The translations under genes and the position numbers were made by a program. DNA of 64,000 nt from Nocardia grenadensis NBRC 108939 (lineage in GTDB: Bacteria > Actinomycetota > Actinomycetes > Mycobacteriales > Mycobacteriaceae): positions 310,001 through 374,000 of the forward strand of contig NZ_BDCJ01000009.1 in NCBI RefSeq assembly GCF_001613445.1, read 5' to 3'. Below the pieces are notes generated by a model that had not been told where the DNA came from, searched no databases, and saw only the letters and a program-made list of their open reading frames with translations. Positions 30,534-39,531 of the stretch are shown here, in pieces. How positions within the stretch are numbered: position 1 is the stretch's first letter; each line of letters opens with the position of its first letter.

Positions 30534-31508
30534 ATGCGCTCTCACCCCACCGTCGGTCACCGATACGCCGCCACAGATCACTACGAAGTGGGTCGTGAGA
30601 AGATCCGCGACTTCGCCCGCGCCGTCCAGGATTTCCATCCGGTCCACTGGGAGGACACCGCGGCCCGCGCCCTCGGCCATCCCGGGCTGCTCGCGCCGAT
30701 CACCTTCGCCTCCGCGGTCACCTTCCCGGCGCATCGGAAGCTCATGCGCGCGGCGCTCGACGGCTACGACCCCGCGCACCTTCTCCACGTCGAGCAGGAG
30801 ATTCACAGTAGCCGCCCGGTCACGGCAGGCGACCGGTTGAGGCACGACATCACGGTGGATTCCCGCCGGTCCACACCGGCAGGCGGTGAACTCATCGCTC
30901 TCACCACCACCATCCACGATGACACCGGAGCTCTCGTGCAAACCGTGCACACCACCCTCGCCGGCCGCGACCACGGCAGTTCACCGACCGCGGAAACGCT
31001 CGCCATGCTGGAGCTTCCCGGACCCGAGACCATCCGGACTCCGCCGGCCCCGGAAGCGATCGACGTCCGGACGCGAGGAAGTGTCCGGCGCACCGCCGTG
31101 CTCGACCTCCGCCAGGGGCAGGAGTTCGCGCCGAGAACAGTGCGACTCACGCGCGGTGAACTCGTCCACTATGCGGGCGTCTCCGGCGATATCAATCCCA
31201 TCCACTGGCACGATGCCGCCGCTCGGCATGCGGGCCTGGAAGCCGTCGCCGCGCACGGAATGCTGACCATGGGACTCGGTGCGGCCTGTTTGACCGAGTG
31301 GCTGGGTAGGGCGGACCGTGTTGTCGCCTACTACGTCCAATTCGCCAGACCGGTCGTACTCGCGGCGCATCGGCCTGCAGACGTCACATTTCGAGCGGTG
31401 GTCCGGTCCATCGATCCGGTCGCGATGCGTGCCACCATCTCGCTGACTGCTCACTACTCCGATACACCCGCCTTCGGTACTGCTTCGGCGACCGTCGGGT
31501 TTGTGTGA
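30534..31508 (+). CDS. Tandem hotdog dehydratase (fused HadA/HadB-like MaoC domains)
   Basis: 324 residues with two hotdog domains. The N-terminal one has the FAS1/HadA-type segment DFHPVHWEDTAAR near residue 39; the C-terminal one has the MaoC motif SGDINPIHWHDAAA near 221 with the catalytic aspartate/histidine arrangement. HadA/HadB-type enzymes dehydrate (3R)-hydroxyacyl thioesters. It is the last gene of the operon, 17 bp downstream of the methyltransferase. The PKS module has no ketoreductase to supply a beta-hydroxyl, so the substrate must come from elsewhere, or the domain does something else such as hydration or release. Confidence 0.8.
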   Translation: MRSHPTVGHRYAATDHYEVGREKIRDFARAVQDFHPVHWEDTAARALGHPGLLAPITFASAVTFPAHRKLMRAALDGYDPAHLLHVEQEIHSSRPVTAGDRLRHDITVDSRRSTPAGGELIALTTTIHDDTGALVQTVHTTLAGRDHGSSPTAETLAMLELPGPETIRTPPAPEAIDVRTRGSVRRTAVLDLRQGQEFAPRTVRLTRGELVHYAGVSGDINPIHWHDAAARHAGLEAVAAHGMLTMGLGAACLTEWLGRADRVVAYYVQFARPVVLAAHRPADVTFRAVVRSIDPVAMRATISLTAHYSDTPAFGTASATVGFV

Positions 31509-31547
31509 CGAACACCGTCTGCGGTGCGACCTGTAGGCTCCCCGGCC

Positions 31548-31562
31548 GAGCCATCGGCTCGC
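31548..31562. terminator. Short GC-rich hairpin between convergent genes
   Basis: CGAGCC and GGCTCG flank a 3-nt loop, 40 bp after the operon's last stop and just before the end of the convergent minus-strand genes. There is no U-tract. It may stop transcription from both sides. Confidence 0.4.
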
Positions 31563-31584
31563 CGTGCGTATCAACTGTTATCGC

Positions 31585-31848
31585 TCAATTGGAGATCTTT
31601 TCGCTGGTGGAGCATGTGGGCGTAGTGGTCTGTTCCCTCCGGCCACATCTCTGCGCGAACCAGCTCGCGATGGTGTTCTCCCGGACGACTGCGCGCCACG
31701 CCGGCGAGACCGGCTCGGCGAGCTCGACGTGCCCAATCTCGATGGTGCACGGTCGCGTGACCCGCTCTTTACCGGCCCGGACAGGGTGAGCATCATCCAG
31801 AACGCGGAGCGTTTCGCGGTGGTTGGGCCGGAGCCGGGTCGTGCTCAC
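31585..31848 (-). CDS. Small hypothetical protein coupled to the AGCS symporter
   Basis: An 87-residue basic protein starting VSTTRLRPNHRETLRVLDD. Its GTG overlaps the stop codon of the upstream symporter (GTGA), the same coupling used by clearly real genes in this window, and its codons are GC-rich at the third position. A C-terminal ENTIASWFAQRCGRRE segment precedes a polar tail. I do not recognise a family. It could be a small accessory protein of the transporter or a chance frame. Confidence 0.4.
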   Translation of the reverse strand: MSTTRLRPNHRETLRVLDDAHPVRAGKERVTRPCTIEIGHVELAEPVSPAWRAVVRENTIASWFAQRCGRREQTTTPTCSTSEKISN

Positions 31849-33230
31849 ATCGTCCGGAGGCCTTCGGTTGCCGGACCGTAGGGAACCGGGTCCTTTCGTT
31901 CGAAATATGCTTTGGTCTCGCGGTATACCAGTGGTGACAGGATCAGGAGGCCGATGAGGTTCGGCAATGCCATCAGGCCGTTGGCGACATCGGAGAATGT
32001 CCAGACTGTGGTCAGCTCGGTGGTGGCGCCCACGTAGACGACCGCGATGAACAGGATTCGGTACGGCAGCACCAGCGTGTTGCCGAACAGGAATTCGATA
32101 CACCGGTCGCCGTAGTAGGACCACCCCAGGACCGTCGAGAAGGCGAAGAAGATGATGCTGACGGTCACGATGACGCTGCCCCAAGTACCCGGCAGGGCGT
32201 CGGCGAACGCTGCGGCGGTGAAGGTCGCTGCAGCGGCATCGGATTTCCACACTCCGGTGACCACGATCACCAGGCCGGTGAAGGAGACCACGACAAGGGT
32301 GTCGATGAAGGTCTGGGTCATCGATACCAGCGCTTGGCGTACTGGGTGGGTGGTCGAGGCCGCGGCGGCAGCGATACCGCCGGTGCCGAGGCCGGATTCG
32401 TTGGAGAAGATCCCCCGCGCCACACCGTACTGAATGGCCGCGGCAACGCCGGCGCCCACGAAACCACCGGTGGCCGCCGTTCCGGTGAAGGCATCGGTGA
32501 GGATTTCACCGACGGCGGCGGGTAGATCGTCGAACCGCAGGATCAGAACCGCGAGGGCGCCCAGGATGTACAGCACGATCATCACCGGCACGAAGATGCT
32601 GGCCACCCGGCCGATTCCCTTGATTCCACCCAGGATGACCGCCGCGGCCAGAGCGGTGATGATCAGCCCGGTGAGCCAGGTGGGCAGGCCCCATTCCGAC
32701 GCGACATTGAGCGCCACTGTATTCGCCTGGGTCATATTGCCGATACCGAACGAGGCGATGACGCCGGCCACTGCGAAGAAACCACCGAGGAACATCCCGA
32801 GCGGCCCCTTGATACCGCGCCGCAGATAATGCATCGGCCCGCCGGCCTGCCTACCGGCGGCGTCGGTGCGTCGGAAACGGACACCGAGGAACGCTTCGCT
32901 GTATTTGGTGGCCATACCGACCAGGCCGGTCAGCCACATCCAGAACACCGCACCGGGTCCGCCCAAGGAGATCGCGGTGGCCACACCGGCGATATTGCCG
33001 ACGCCGACAGTGGCCGCAAGCGCGGTGGACAGTGCCTGATAGTGCGAGATATCGCCTTCGGCGTCGGTATCGGTGCGTTCGACAAAACCCAGCCGGAACG
33101 CGAGTACGAACCGCCGGAATTGCAGCCCCCGCAGCAAGACCGTCAAATACAATCCGGTCAGCAGGAGCAGGGGAATCAGTAGCCAGGGACCCCAGATGAA
33201 GTCACTGGCGCTGCTGAGCACATCGCCCAT
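31845..33230 (-). CDS. Sodium:alanine (AGCS) symporter
   Basis: A 461-residue AGCS transporter with about eleven transmembrane helices. Family marks are ATVGVGNIAGVATAISLGGPGAVFWMWLTGLVGMATKYSEAFLGVRFR, split across residues about 74-118, and a GIFSNESGLGTGGIAAAAA stretch near 278. The family imports alanine or glycine with Na+. It is one of three Na+-linked transporters within 6 kb. The AT-richer leader before the start has only a weak ribosome binding site. One copy of the 42-nt element described below lies about 660 bp upstream, read in the same direction. Confidence 0.92.
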   Translation of the reverse strand: MGDVLSSASDFIWGPWLLIPLLLLTGLYLTVLLRGLQFRRFVLAFRLGFVERTDTDAEGDISHYQALSTALAATVGVGNIAGVATAISLGGPGAVFWMWLTGLVGMATKYSEAFLGVRFRRTDAAGRQAGGPMHYLRRGIKGPLGMFLGGFFAVAGVIASFGIGNMTQANTVALNVASEWGLPTWLTGLIITALAAAVILGGIKGIGRVASIFVPVMIVLYILGALAVLILRFDDLPAAVGEILTDAFTGTAATGGFVGAGVAAAIQYGVARGIFSNESGLGTGGIAAAAASTTHPVRQALVSMTQTFIDTLVVVSFTGLVIVVTGVWKSDAAAATFTAAAFADALPGTWGSVIVTVSIIFFAFSTVLGWSYYGDRCIEFLFGNTLVLPYRILFIAVVYVGATTELTTVWTFSDVANGLMALPNLIGLLILSPLVYRETKAYFERKDPVPYGPATEGLRTM

Positions 33231-34145
33231 AAGAAAACAACCGCCTCATCGATACAGACCATGGCCGGCACGCACTACGGTCGTGTGTCACCGGCCATTC
33301 GCCGATGGCTCGATCATTCTCGCCTATGGGAACCGGATGTGCATGACGACCCGCGTTTCACAAATGGCCACGGCGGTATGGCAACCGCACCGACGGTGAG
33401 TATCTTGCCGTCGCAAGCCTGATCCTTGCGTCGCGGCGACCCGGCTGCCCGTGCCGCTTGCCTGCTGATCAACGACCTGGCGGTGTTGCTACTGCCCGCA
33501 TATCGGCGCTGTCCTCGGTGTCGATCTTCATGGAGGCGGGAATGCGACCGGGGGTGCCGAAGTGCTGTCGATCTACCGTGCGGGGCTGGAGACTCTGTGA
33601 CCCCGTTGCCTGCTACTCGGGATCGAGGTACCCGTGTCTGTTTCTTCCGTTCTTCCCGCTCCGGTCGCCGAGACCTTGGTCGGCATCGCTTCCCAGGTGC
33701 TGCGCACGCGTCAGCTGATGCGAGCCCCGGCTCAGGTCTTATCGGGCGCCTGCGCAACCTCTTCCACCGTGCGCGCAGGCATGACCGCAATCGCGGTACC
33801 CGCAGAGAGTGAATGGAGGTGATCGGCGAAAGTGTTGTCACCGTGCAGGAGCGCTCCCGTGGTCGAATTCGCCCGACCCGCTCCGGGCCGGATTGCCGAC
33901 CAGACTTCCCGGCGCACCACAGGTAAAGATGCCGTACCGGGCGCTCGAGCGCAACCCCGGTTCCCGGCCGTGCTGCCACCACTTCTTCGGGCGTTCGTGT
34001 ATTCCCGTGAGGGAGGAGGATTTACAAAGTACCGGGCCATTGTCTATCGTACCGTCATTCAACGGCATATTTTTGGGGTGTTTGTCGCATTCATTGCCTG
34101 TTGTCGCCGGGTGCCGGCGGTTCGCTACGACGGAAGTAGGTGAGT
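33231..34145. other. 915-bp divergent region between AGCS and ESS transporter genes
   Basis: No protein is convincing. A plus-strand frame 33634-33822 (VSVSSVLPAPVAETLVGIASQ) and a minus-strand frame ending at 33732 (LLHGDNTFADHLHSLSAG) show weak protein-like character but are mutually exclusive shadows. The stretch contains copy A of the 42-nt element. The last 130 bp before the ESS gene are less GC-rich and probably hold its promoter. Confidence 0.4.
33895..33936 (-). ncRNA. Copy A of 42-nt conserved element (candidate cis-regulatory RNA)
   Basis: On the plus strand it reads GCCGACCAGACTTCCCGGC, nine variable bases, then GTAAAGATGCCGTA. It matches copy B at 37991-38032 in 36 of 42 positions at identical spacing. 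Orientation is inferred from copy B, which lies directly upstream of minus-strand nhaA. Read that way, GCC and GGC can close a 13-nt loop in both copies. If the plus strand is the sense strand, copy A instead lies about 210 bp upstream of the ESS symporter. Confidence 0.45.
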
Positions 34146-35588
34146 ATGTCACCGGAAGTTATCGGGTTCGCACTGCTGTTGCTGGGCGTGATGATGTTGA
34201 TCGCGAAGATCATTCGAGTGAAGTGGAAGCTTGCGCAGAAGCTGTTCATTCCGAGTTCGATCATCGGTGGCGCGCTGGCACTGTTGATCGGGCCGGATGT
34301 ATTCGGCCGGATCGCTTCGCTGTTCGGTACCGATCGATTCGCTGAATCGGGCCTGATGACGCCGGAGATCATCGATGTGTGGAAAACCCTGCCCGGACTG
34401 TTGATCTCGCTGGTGTTCGCCGGTCTGCTGATGGGACACAAGCTGCCCTCGCCGCGCGAGGCGTTCCGGGTGGCGGGTCCGCAGATCACCTTCGGTATCA
34501 CAGTGGCCAGCGGCCAGTACGTGTTCGGGTTGCTGCTGGCGATTCTGGTGCTGGGCCCGGTGTTCGGGTTGCCCGCGATGGCGGGCACCTTGATCGAGAT
34601 CGGCTTCGAGGGCGGTCACGGTACCGCGGCGGGGATGGCCGGAACGTTCGAAGAGTTCGACTTCCCCGAGGGGCAGGACCTTGCGCTCGGTCTGGCCACG
34701 GTCGGGATCCTGTCGGGGATCGTCTGCGGGATCGCGTTGATCAACTGGGGTGTGCGCAGCGGTAAGACCACCGAGTTGCGCACCGACGCCACCCCGTCGG
34801 TGGCCGAGCGAGCGGGGCTGGTGGAAAAAGAGCGCCGCCGTTCCGCGGGCACGCTGACCGTCAACCCGTCCTCGATCGAACCCCTTACCCTGCACTTCGG
34901 GTTGCTGGCAGTGGCGGTGTTGATCGGCTGGCTCATGCTGAGCGGACTGCAGTGGGTCGAGCAGAAACTGTGGGCCGACAGCCTGGAACTGTTCGCGCAT
35001 GTGCCGCTGTTCCCGATCGCGATGATCGGCGGCATCATCGTGCAGGCCTTGATCCAGGCGTTCGACCGCGAGGAGATCGTCGACGTGCAGATGATCGAGC
35101 GGTTGCAGGGTTTCAGTCTCGATGTGCTGGTCATCGCCGCGCTGGGTACCTTGTCGCTGACAGCGATCGCGGCGAATATGGGCCCGTTCATCCTGCTCGC
35201 GGTCACCGGTCTGGTCTGGACAGTGGGTGCGTTCGTGTTCCTCGCCCGGCGGATGCTGCCCGACTTCTGGTTCGAACGCGGTATCGCCGACGTCGGTCAG
35301 GCTATGGGCGTGACTTCCACCGGTCTGATTCTGCTGCGAGTGGTGGACCCGGATCTGAAGACACCGGCCTACCAGGCCTTCGGCTACAAGCAGCTGATCA
35401 TGGAGCCCTTCTTCGGTGGTGGACTGGTGACCGCGGGCGTTATTCCGATCATCGCCAATTTCGGGGTCGGATGGTTGCTCGCCGGGATGCTCGCGCTTTT
35501 CGTGGGCGCACTCGCCGCCGGCCTGCTGTATTTCGGTCGCCGCCCTGTCTCCACTTCTACGTCGGAGCCGGCCACGGTCTCACCGTGA
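34146..35588 (+). CDS. Sodium:glutamate symporter (ESS/GltS family)
   Basis: A 480-residue transporter with two similar halves of about five helices each. Marks include GGALALLIGPDVFGR near 40, QITFGITVASGQYVFGLLLA near 117, GTLIEIGFEGGHGTAAGMAGTFEE near 150, and the second-half counterpart DVGQAMGVTSTGLILLRVVDP near 380. ESS proteins take up glutamate with Na+. ATG 34146 is preferred over GTG 34140 because GGAAG lies 9 nt upstream of it. It is followed by a strong intrinsic hairpin. Confidence 0.88.
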   Translation: MSPEVIGFALLLLGVMMLIAKIIRVKWKLAQKLFIPSSIIGGALALLIGPDVFGRIASLFGTDRFAESGLMTPEIIDVWKTLPGLLISLVFAGLLMGHKLPSPREAFRVAGPQITFGITVASGQYVFGLLLAILVLGPVFGLPAMAGTLIEIGFEGGHGTAAGMAGTFEEFDFPEGQDLALGLATVGILSGIVCGIALINWGVRSGKTTELRTDATPSVAERAGLVEKERRRSAGTLTVNPSSIEPLTLHFGLLAVAVLIGWLMLSGLQWVEQKLWADSLELFAHVPLFPIAMIGGIIVQALIQAFDREEIVDVQMIERLQGFSLDVLVIAALGTLSLTAIAANMGPFILLAVTGLVWTVGAFVFLARRMLPDFWFERGIADVGQAMGVTSTGLILLRVVDPDLKTPAYQAFGYKQLIMEPFFGGGLVTAGVIPIIANFGVGWLLAGMLALFVGALAAGLLYFGRRPVSTSTSEPATVSP

Positions 35589-35601
35589 CATTCGCGGTAG
35601 T

Positions 35602-35640
35602 GGTAGGCCCCGGCGCGCGAGACAGGCGCCGGGGCCTACC
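35602..35640 (+). terminator. Strong terminator hairpin after the ESS symporter
   Basis: A perfect 15-bp stem (left arm GGTAGGCCCCGGCGC, right arm its exact complement) encloses a 9-nt loop 13 nt after the stop codon and is followed by TCTTCTGT. It also separates this gene from the convergent hydrolase gene. Confidence 0.85.
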
Positions 35641-35709
35641 TCTTCTGTGTACACCGCCGCTGCCCGGACACAAGTGTGCGGTGACTCGCGACTGCACCGA
35701 GGCCCGGCG

Positions 35710-36572
35710 TCAGATGTGCCCGGACAACTCGTCGACGAGGTTCACGACTCCGGCCGGATCGTCGCCGAGGGCCAGGTGTCCGCAGTCCGGCAGTATGCGC
35801 AGATGGGTTCCGAGCCGGTCATGGACGGCGCGTTCGAGATGACGGGGCGGTAAGAAGATGTCATCGGCGTTGGTGGCCACCAGGCAGGGTGTCGAGCGGC
35901 AGCTGTCGAGTAGCGCGGGGCCAGTGGGGCCGGCGCCAGTGTGGTGCGGCAATAGCGGGCGACCAGGGGCATCCAATCGACCAGATGCGGTGCGACACCT
36001 CGGGTAGGGCCTGTCATCAATTGCAGAAGGCGGATCGTGTGGTCTCGGGACGGGGCGGCAAGCCAGCTGACGGTTGCCGCGAGCAGGCGGGGCGGTACCG
36101 CCAGGCGGGCAAGCCCGGCCGGCGCTATCAGTACCCGGCCGGCTACCCGCCGCGACGGGCAGGCCAAGGCGATCGCACCGCCGAGTGAATGCCCGAGCAA
36201 CACGGCCGTCTCGGGTACGGTCTGCTCCAGCACCTCACCGAGCCACCGCCCGTACCAGGCCATCCGGTCTCGGCGCGGCCGCTCCGGCGCGCTGAGACCG
36301 GGCTGGCCCGGAACATCCAGAGCGAGGACCCGATACCGCGCCGCCAACTGCGCCAGGAAGGGTAGTGCGACCGCGGTGTTCATGTTCGTCCCCGGGATCA
36401 GCACAACAGTGGCCCCACGATCGTGCTCCTCGCCGAGCGCCACAATGCGAGTGGGGCCCGCCGACGTCGTGATGCTCCACTGCCGGTGGGCCACGTCCCA
36501 GTTCTGTAATCGCTCGGTGCACCAGAGCTCGATCACCTCACCACTGGGTGCGTTGACGTAAACCGAAACCAT
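35710..36572 (-). pseudogene. Alpha/beta hydrolase with a frameshift
   Basis: The first frame (from 36572) gives an alpha/beta hydrolase: VVLIPGTNMNTAVALPFL near 56, the nucleophile elbow GHSLGG near 125, then DWMPLVARYCRTTL near 200, after which the sequence turns to nonsense. The next frame continues properly from GPALLDSCRSTPCLVATNADDIFLPPRHLE, holding the acid residue, to ILPDCGHLALGDDPAG with the catalytic histidine, ending at 35710. A single-base deletion in the G-rich run at about 35917-35929 joins the two. It is either a recent pseudogene or a sequencing error. The substrate is unknown. Confidence 0.75.
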
Positions 36573-36624
36573 TCGCCGGCGCCTTTCTCGGTATGCCGCG
36601 GGTATCGAGGGGATGTTCGGCTCC

Positions 36625-37935
36625 TCAGGATCTCTTCTGGTAGACGTCGGGGATGCCGTCGTGGTCGTCGTCTCTGGTTTCCTCTTCGGCGATGCGGCGG
36701 TAGACGCGGTTGCGTGCCCGCAGCACGAGCGTGGCCAGCAGTGCGGCGGTCAGGGTGCCGACGAGGACCCCGATGCGGACATGGTCTTCCCGAAGCGGCT
36801 GACCAGCGAATGCCAGCTCTCCGATCAGCAGCGACACCGTGAACCCGATTCCGCCGAGCAACGCCACTCCTGTGACATCGATCCAGCTCAGATCTGAGTC
36901 CAGTTCGGCGCGGGTGAGCTTCGCAGTCAGGAAGGTCGTGAGCAGAATCCCGAGAGCCTTGCCCGCCACCAGGCCCACGACGATGCCGAGCGTGACCCGG
37001 TCGCTGAGCGAATCGACCATTCCGCTGAGCCCTCCGACGGTGACCCCGGCGGCGAAGAACGCGAATACCGGGACCGCGAAGCCGGCGGTGAACGGTCGTA
37101 TCCGGTGCTCGAACACCTCGGCCACCCCCGGGTCGTGCGCCGACGGGGCGGCGGCACCGGAACGGGAGGTGAGAACGGGCACGGCGAAACCCAGAAGTAC
37201 ACCGGCGACGGTGGCGTGTATCCCGGATTGATGCACCAGCCACCAGGTCGCTGCCGCCAGTGGTATCAGCACCCACACCGAATGGACCCCGCGCTGGACC
37301 GCGAAGGTGAACGCGGCGAGGGGGAGCACGGCCAGTGCCAGGTAGGGAAGATGCAGTTCGTCGGTGTAGAAGATCGCGATCACCGTCACCGCGAGGAGGT
37401 CGTCGACTACCGCGAGGGTGAGCAAGAATGTTCGTAACGCGGTGGGCAGATGTGAACTGACCACCGCGAGGACGGCCAGGGCGAAGGCGATATCGGTTGC
37501 GGTGGGCACCGCCCAGCCCTGTAGGGCATCGCCGTTGCCGAGATTGAACGCGAGGAAGATCAGAGCCGGGCCGACCATCCCGCCGACGGCTGCCACCACC
37601 GGCAGTGCCGCGCGGCGGGGGTCGCGCAGGTCTCCGGCCACGAACTCGCGTTTGAGTTCCAGGCCGACGACGAAGAAGAACACCGCCAGCAGCCCGTCGG
37701 CGGCCCATGTCTCCAGCGAGAGCCTCAGGTGCAGGCCGGCCGGGCCGACCTCGAAGGCACGCAGCGCCTCGTATGCGTTCGACCAGGGGGTATTGGCCCA
37801 GATGAGACCGAGGGCCGCTGCGACGATCAGCAACGCACCCCCGGCGGTCTCGGTGCGCAGGATCGCGGTGATCCGCCGGGTCTCCGGCCAGGAACCCCGA
37901 GCGAACAACGAGGGGCGGGGTCGGGGTGAACTCAT
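36625..37935 (-). CDS. nhaA: Na+/H+ antiporter NhaA
   Basis: A 436-residue NhaA antiporter with the expected twelve-helix pattern. Key stretches are [12 protein letters not shown] near 48, [23 protein letters not shown] near 83 and [17 protein letters not shown] near 142, followed by [20 protein letters not shown] near 170, with the paired aspartates of the ion-binding site in VVDDL. NhaA exports Na+ or Li+ in exchange for protons. The long charged C-terminal tail ([20 protein letters not shown]) is typical of actinobacterial forms. Copy B of the 42-nt element lies 55 nt upstream of the start in the leader. Confidence 0.92.
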   Translation of the reverse strand: MSSPRPRPSLFARGSWPETRRITAILRTETAGGALLIVAAALGLIWANTPWSNAYEALRAFEVGPAGLHLRLSLETWAADGLLAVFFFVVGLELKREFVAGDLRDPRRAALPVVAAVGGMVGPALIFLAFNLGNGDALQGWAVPTATDIAFALAVLAVVSSHLPTALRTFLLTLAVVDDLLAVTVIAIFYTDELHLPYLALAVLPLAAFTFAVQRGVHSVWVLIPLAAATWWLVHQSGIHATVAGVLLGFAVPVLTSRSGAAAPSAHDPGVAEVFEHRIRPFTAGFAVPVFAFFAAGVTVGGLSGMVDSLSDRVTLGIVVGLVAGKALGILLTTFLTAKLTRAELDSDLSWIDVTGVALLGGIGFTVSLLIGELAFAGQPLREDHVRIGVLVGTLTAALLATLVLRARNRVYRRIAEEETRDDDHDGIPDVYQKRS

Positions 37936-37990
37936 CAGCGCGTGTCATCTTCCGTCGGCATCGACCCCGGCCCATGCTCGGACCAGGTAC

Positions 37991-38032
37991 GCCGACCAGA
38001 CTTCCCGGCTCTCCTACCGTAAAGATGCCGTA
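37991..38032 (-). ncRNA. Copy B of 42-nt conserved element in the nhaA leader
   Basis: On the minus strand it reads TACGGCATCTTTAC, nine variable bases, GCCGGGAAGTCTGGTCGGC, ending 55 nt before the nhaA ATG. In this copy GGTA and TACC can extend the GCC/GGC pairing. Position and conservation are those of a leader RNA or protein-binding site. I cannot assign it to a known riboswitch class from memory. Confidence 0.5.
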
Positions 38033-38664
38033 TAGACCGCTGGAAACGCAAACCGCGCGGCCACCGCCCCGGTCATTCGTTCCTGCGGTACGGGGCCGCT
38101 GCTCCCGCCTGCCCGTCACGGTGATGCATTAGGGGAGGGCTGTTCGGTGGTGTATCGCTTACGCCAGCGGTCGATGAGGGGACCAGTTCGTGGAGCATGA
38201 AGGTGGAGAAGTAAAGCGAGTGTGTAGGCAGTGATGATCCACTGCGGCCGAGGTCGCCGAATTGTAGGTCGAGCTGAGCGGCAGGCATCGCGATATGCAC
38301 GATCGTGCCGTCCGGAATCACTATTGGCTGGGGCGATGGCGACGGATCCGAGAGCCAGCCACTTCCGCTGGATCGGCGCGGCCGGGGAGGCATTGTGCGC
38401 GGCCGGCCCGCAAGTCAGGGCCAGGAACGCCATGCGGCCGCAGTGCCCACCTCCAGCGCGGGCAGGGGCCGTGCTTCGGCATTCGGGTCGAAGCCATGTC
38501 GCCGGCCACGGGGCCGGAACCAACCGAAGATGCTGCTCGCAGCTGGCTCGATGTACTCCTGCGGCTCAGCCGAGTCGGCGATGTCGGAGCGGTGCCGAAT
38601 ACATTCCCGGCGTAAGCTGACCGGCGACCTGCCCCACTCGGACGACGCCCGATCAGGAAGCGCC
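38033..38664. other. Intergenic stretch between nhaA and the amidotransferase gene
   Basis: About 630 bp without a credible gene on either strand. It includes a GCGGCC/GGCCGC inverted pair at about 38057-38100, in the distal nhaA leader. Frames on both strands are short and arginine/proline-rich. Confidence 0.35.
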
Positions 38665-39531
38665 ATGTGTCGTTTGTTCGGATTGTCGGCCGCACCGCGG
38701 CGGGTACGAGCCACATTCTGGTTGCTGGACGCGCCGGACAGCCTCTCGGAACAGAGTCGGCGCATGCCCGATGGTGTCGGGCTGGGCACCTTCACCGCGG
38801 ACGGGTCCACGCGGGTGGAGAAGCAACCGATCGCCGCGTACGAGGATAGGCAGTTCGCCCGTGAGGCGCGGGAACGGGAATCGGCGACGTTCGTGGCGCA
38901 TATCCGCTACGCGTCTACCGGCGGTCTGGAAGTACGCAATACCCACCCCTTCGAACAACACGGCCGGCTGTTCGCCCACAACGGTGTGCTGCAAGGCCTC
39001 GACGAACTGGATGCAGAGCTCGGTGACTACGGCGATCTTGTGCACGGCGATACCGACTCCGAACGGTTCTTCGCGCTCATCACACAGCGCACCGATCGGC
39101 ACGACGGCGACGTCACGGCGGGCATCGCCGATGCCGTCCGCTGGCTCGCGGACCAGGTGCCCGTCTATGCCCTGAATATGGTATTGACCACCGACTCCGG
39201 TCTGTGGGCGCTGCGCTATCCGGACACCCACGACCTGTTCGTGCTGGAGCGCGCGGCAGGCGGACCGCACGGCGGACGCCACCTCGATCACGCGGGCCGA
39301 GCGGGAATCCGTACCCGTAGCGCCGAGTTGGCAGCTTTTCCCGCGGTGGTCGTGGCCAGCGAGCGCACGGACGAGGATCCGGGGTGGCGATCGTTGGCGT
39401 CGGGAGAGTTACTGCACGTCGACGGCCATAACCGCATCCAGGTGACGACGATTTCGGACAAACCGCCACGCCATCCGCTGACGCTCGCGCAGCTCGATGG
39501 GACGGCGGCCGCTTCGCAAAGGGGACGGTGA
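38665..39531 (+). CDS. Class II glutamine amidotransferase
   Basis: A 288-residue Ntn-type glutaminase domain. Met1 is followed by C2, the N-terminal nucleophile, in MCRLFGLSA; FVAHIRYASTGG near 76, NTHPFEQHGRLFAHNG near 92, and GDTDSERFF near 129 are further signatures. It releases ammonia from glutamine, but the synthase partner domain is absent, as in the stand-alone YafJ/EgtC-like family. AGGAAG 5 nt before the ATG fixes the start. No ergothioneine genes flank it, so I do not call it EgtC. Confidence 0.88.
   Translation: MCRLFGLSAAPRRVRATFWLLDAPDSLSEQSRRMPDGVGLGTFTADGSTRVEKQPIAAYEDRQFAREARERESATFVAHIRYASTGGLEVRNTHPFEQHGRLFAHNGVLQGLDELDAELGDYGDLVHGDTDSERFFALITQRTDRHDGDVTAGIADAVRWLADQVPVYALNMVLTTDSGLWALRYPDTHDLFVLERAAGGPHGGRHLDHAGRAGIRTRSAELAAFPAVVVASERTDEDPGWRSLASGELLHVDGHNRIQVTTISDKPPRHPLTLAQLDGTAAASQRGR

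Noticed and set aside
33634..33822. 62-residue plus-strand frame upstream of the ESS gene, with a stretch recalling F420-dependent nitroreductase N termini
   Set aside because: Too short, no ribosome binding site, and overlapped by an equally plausible antisense frame.
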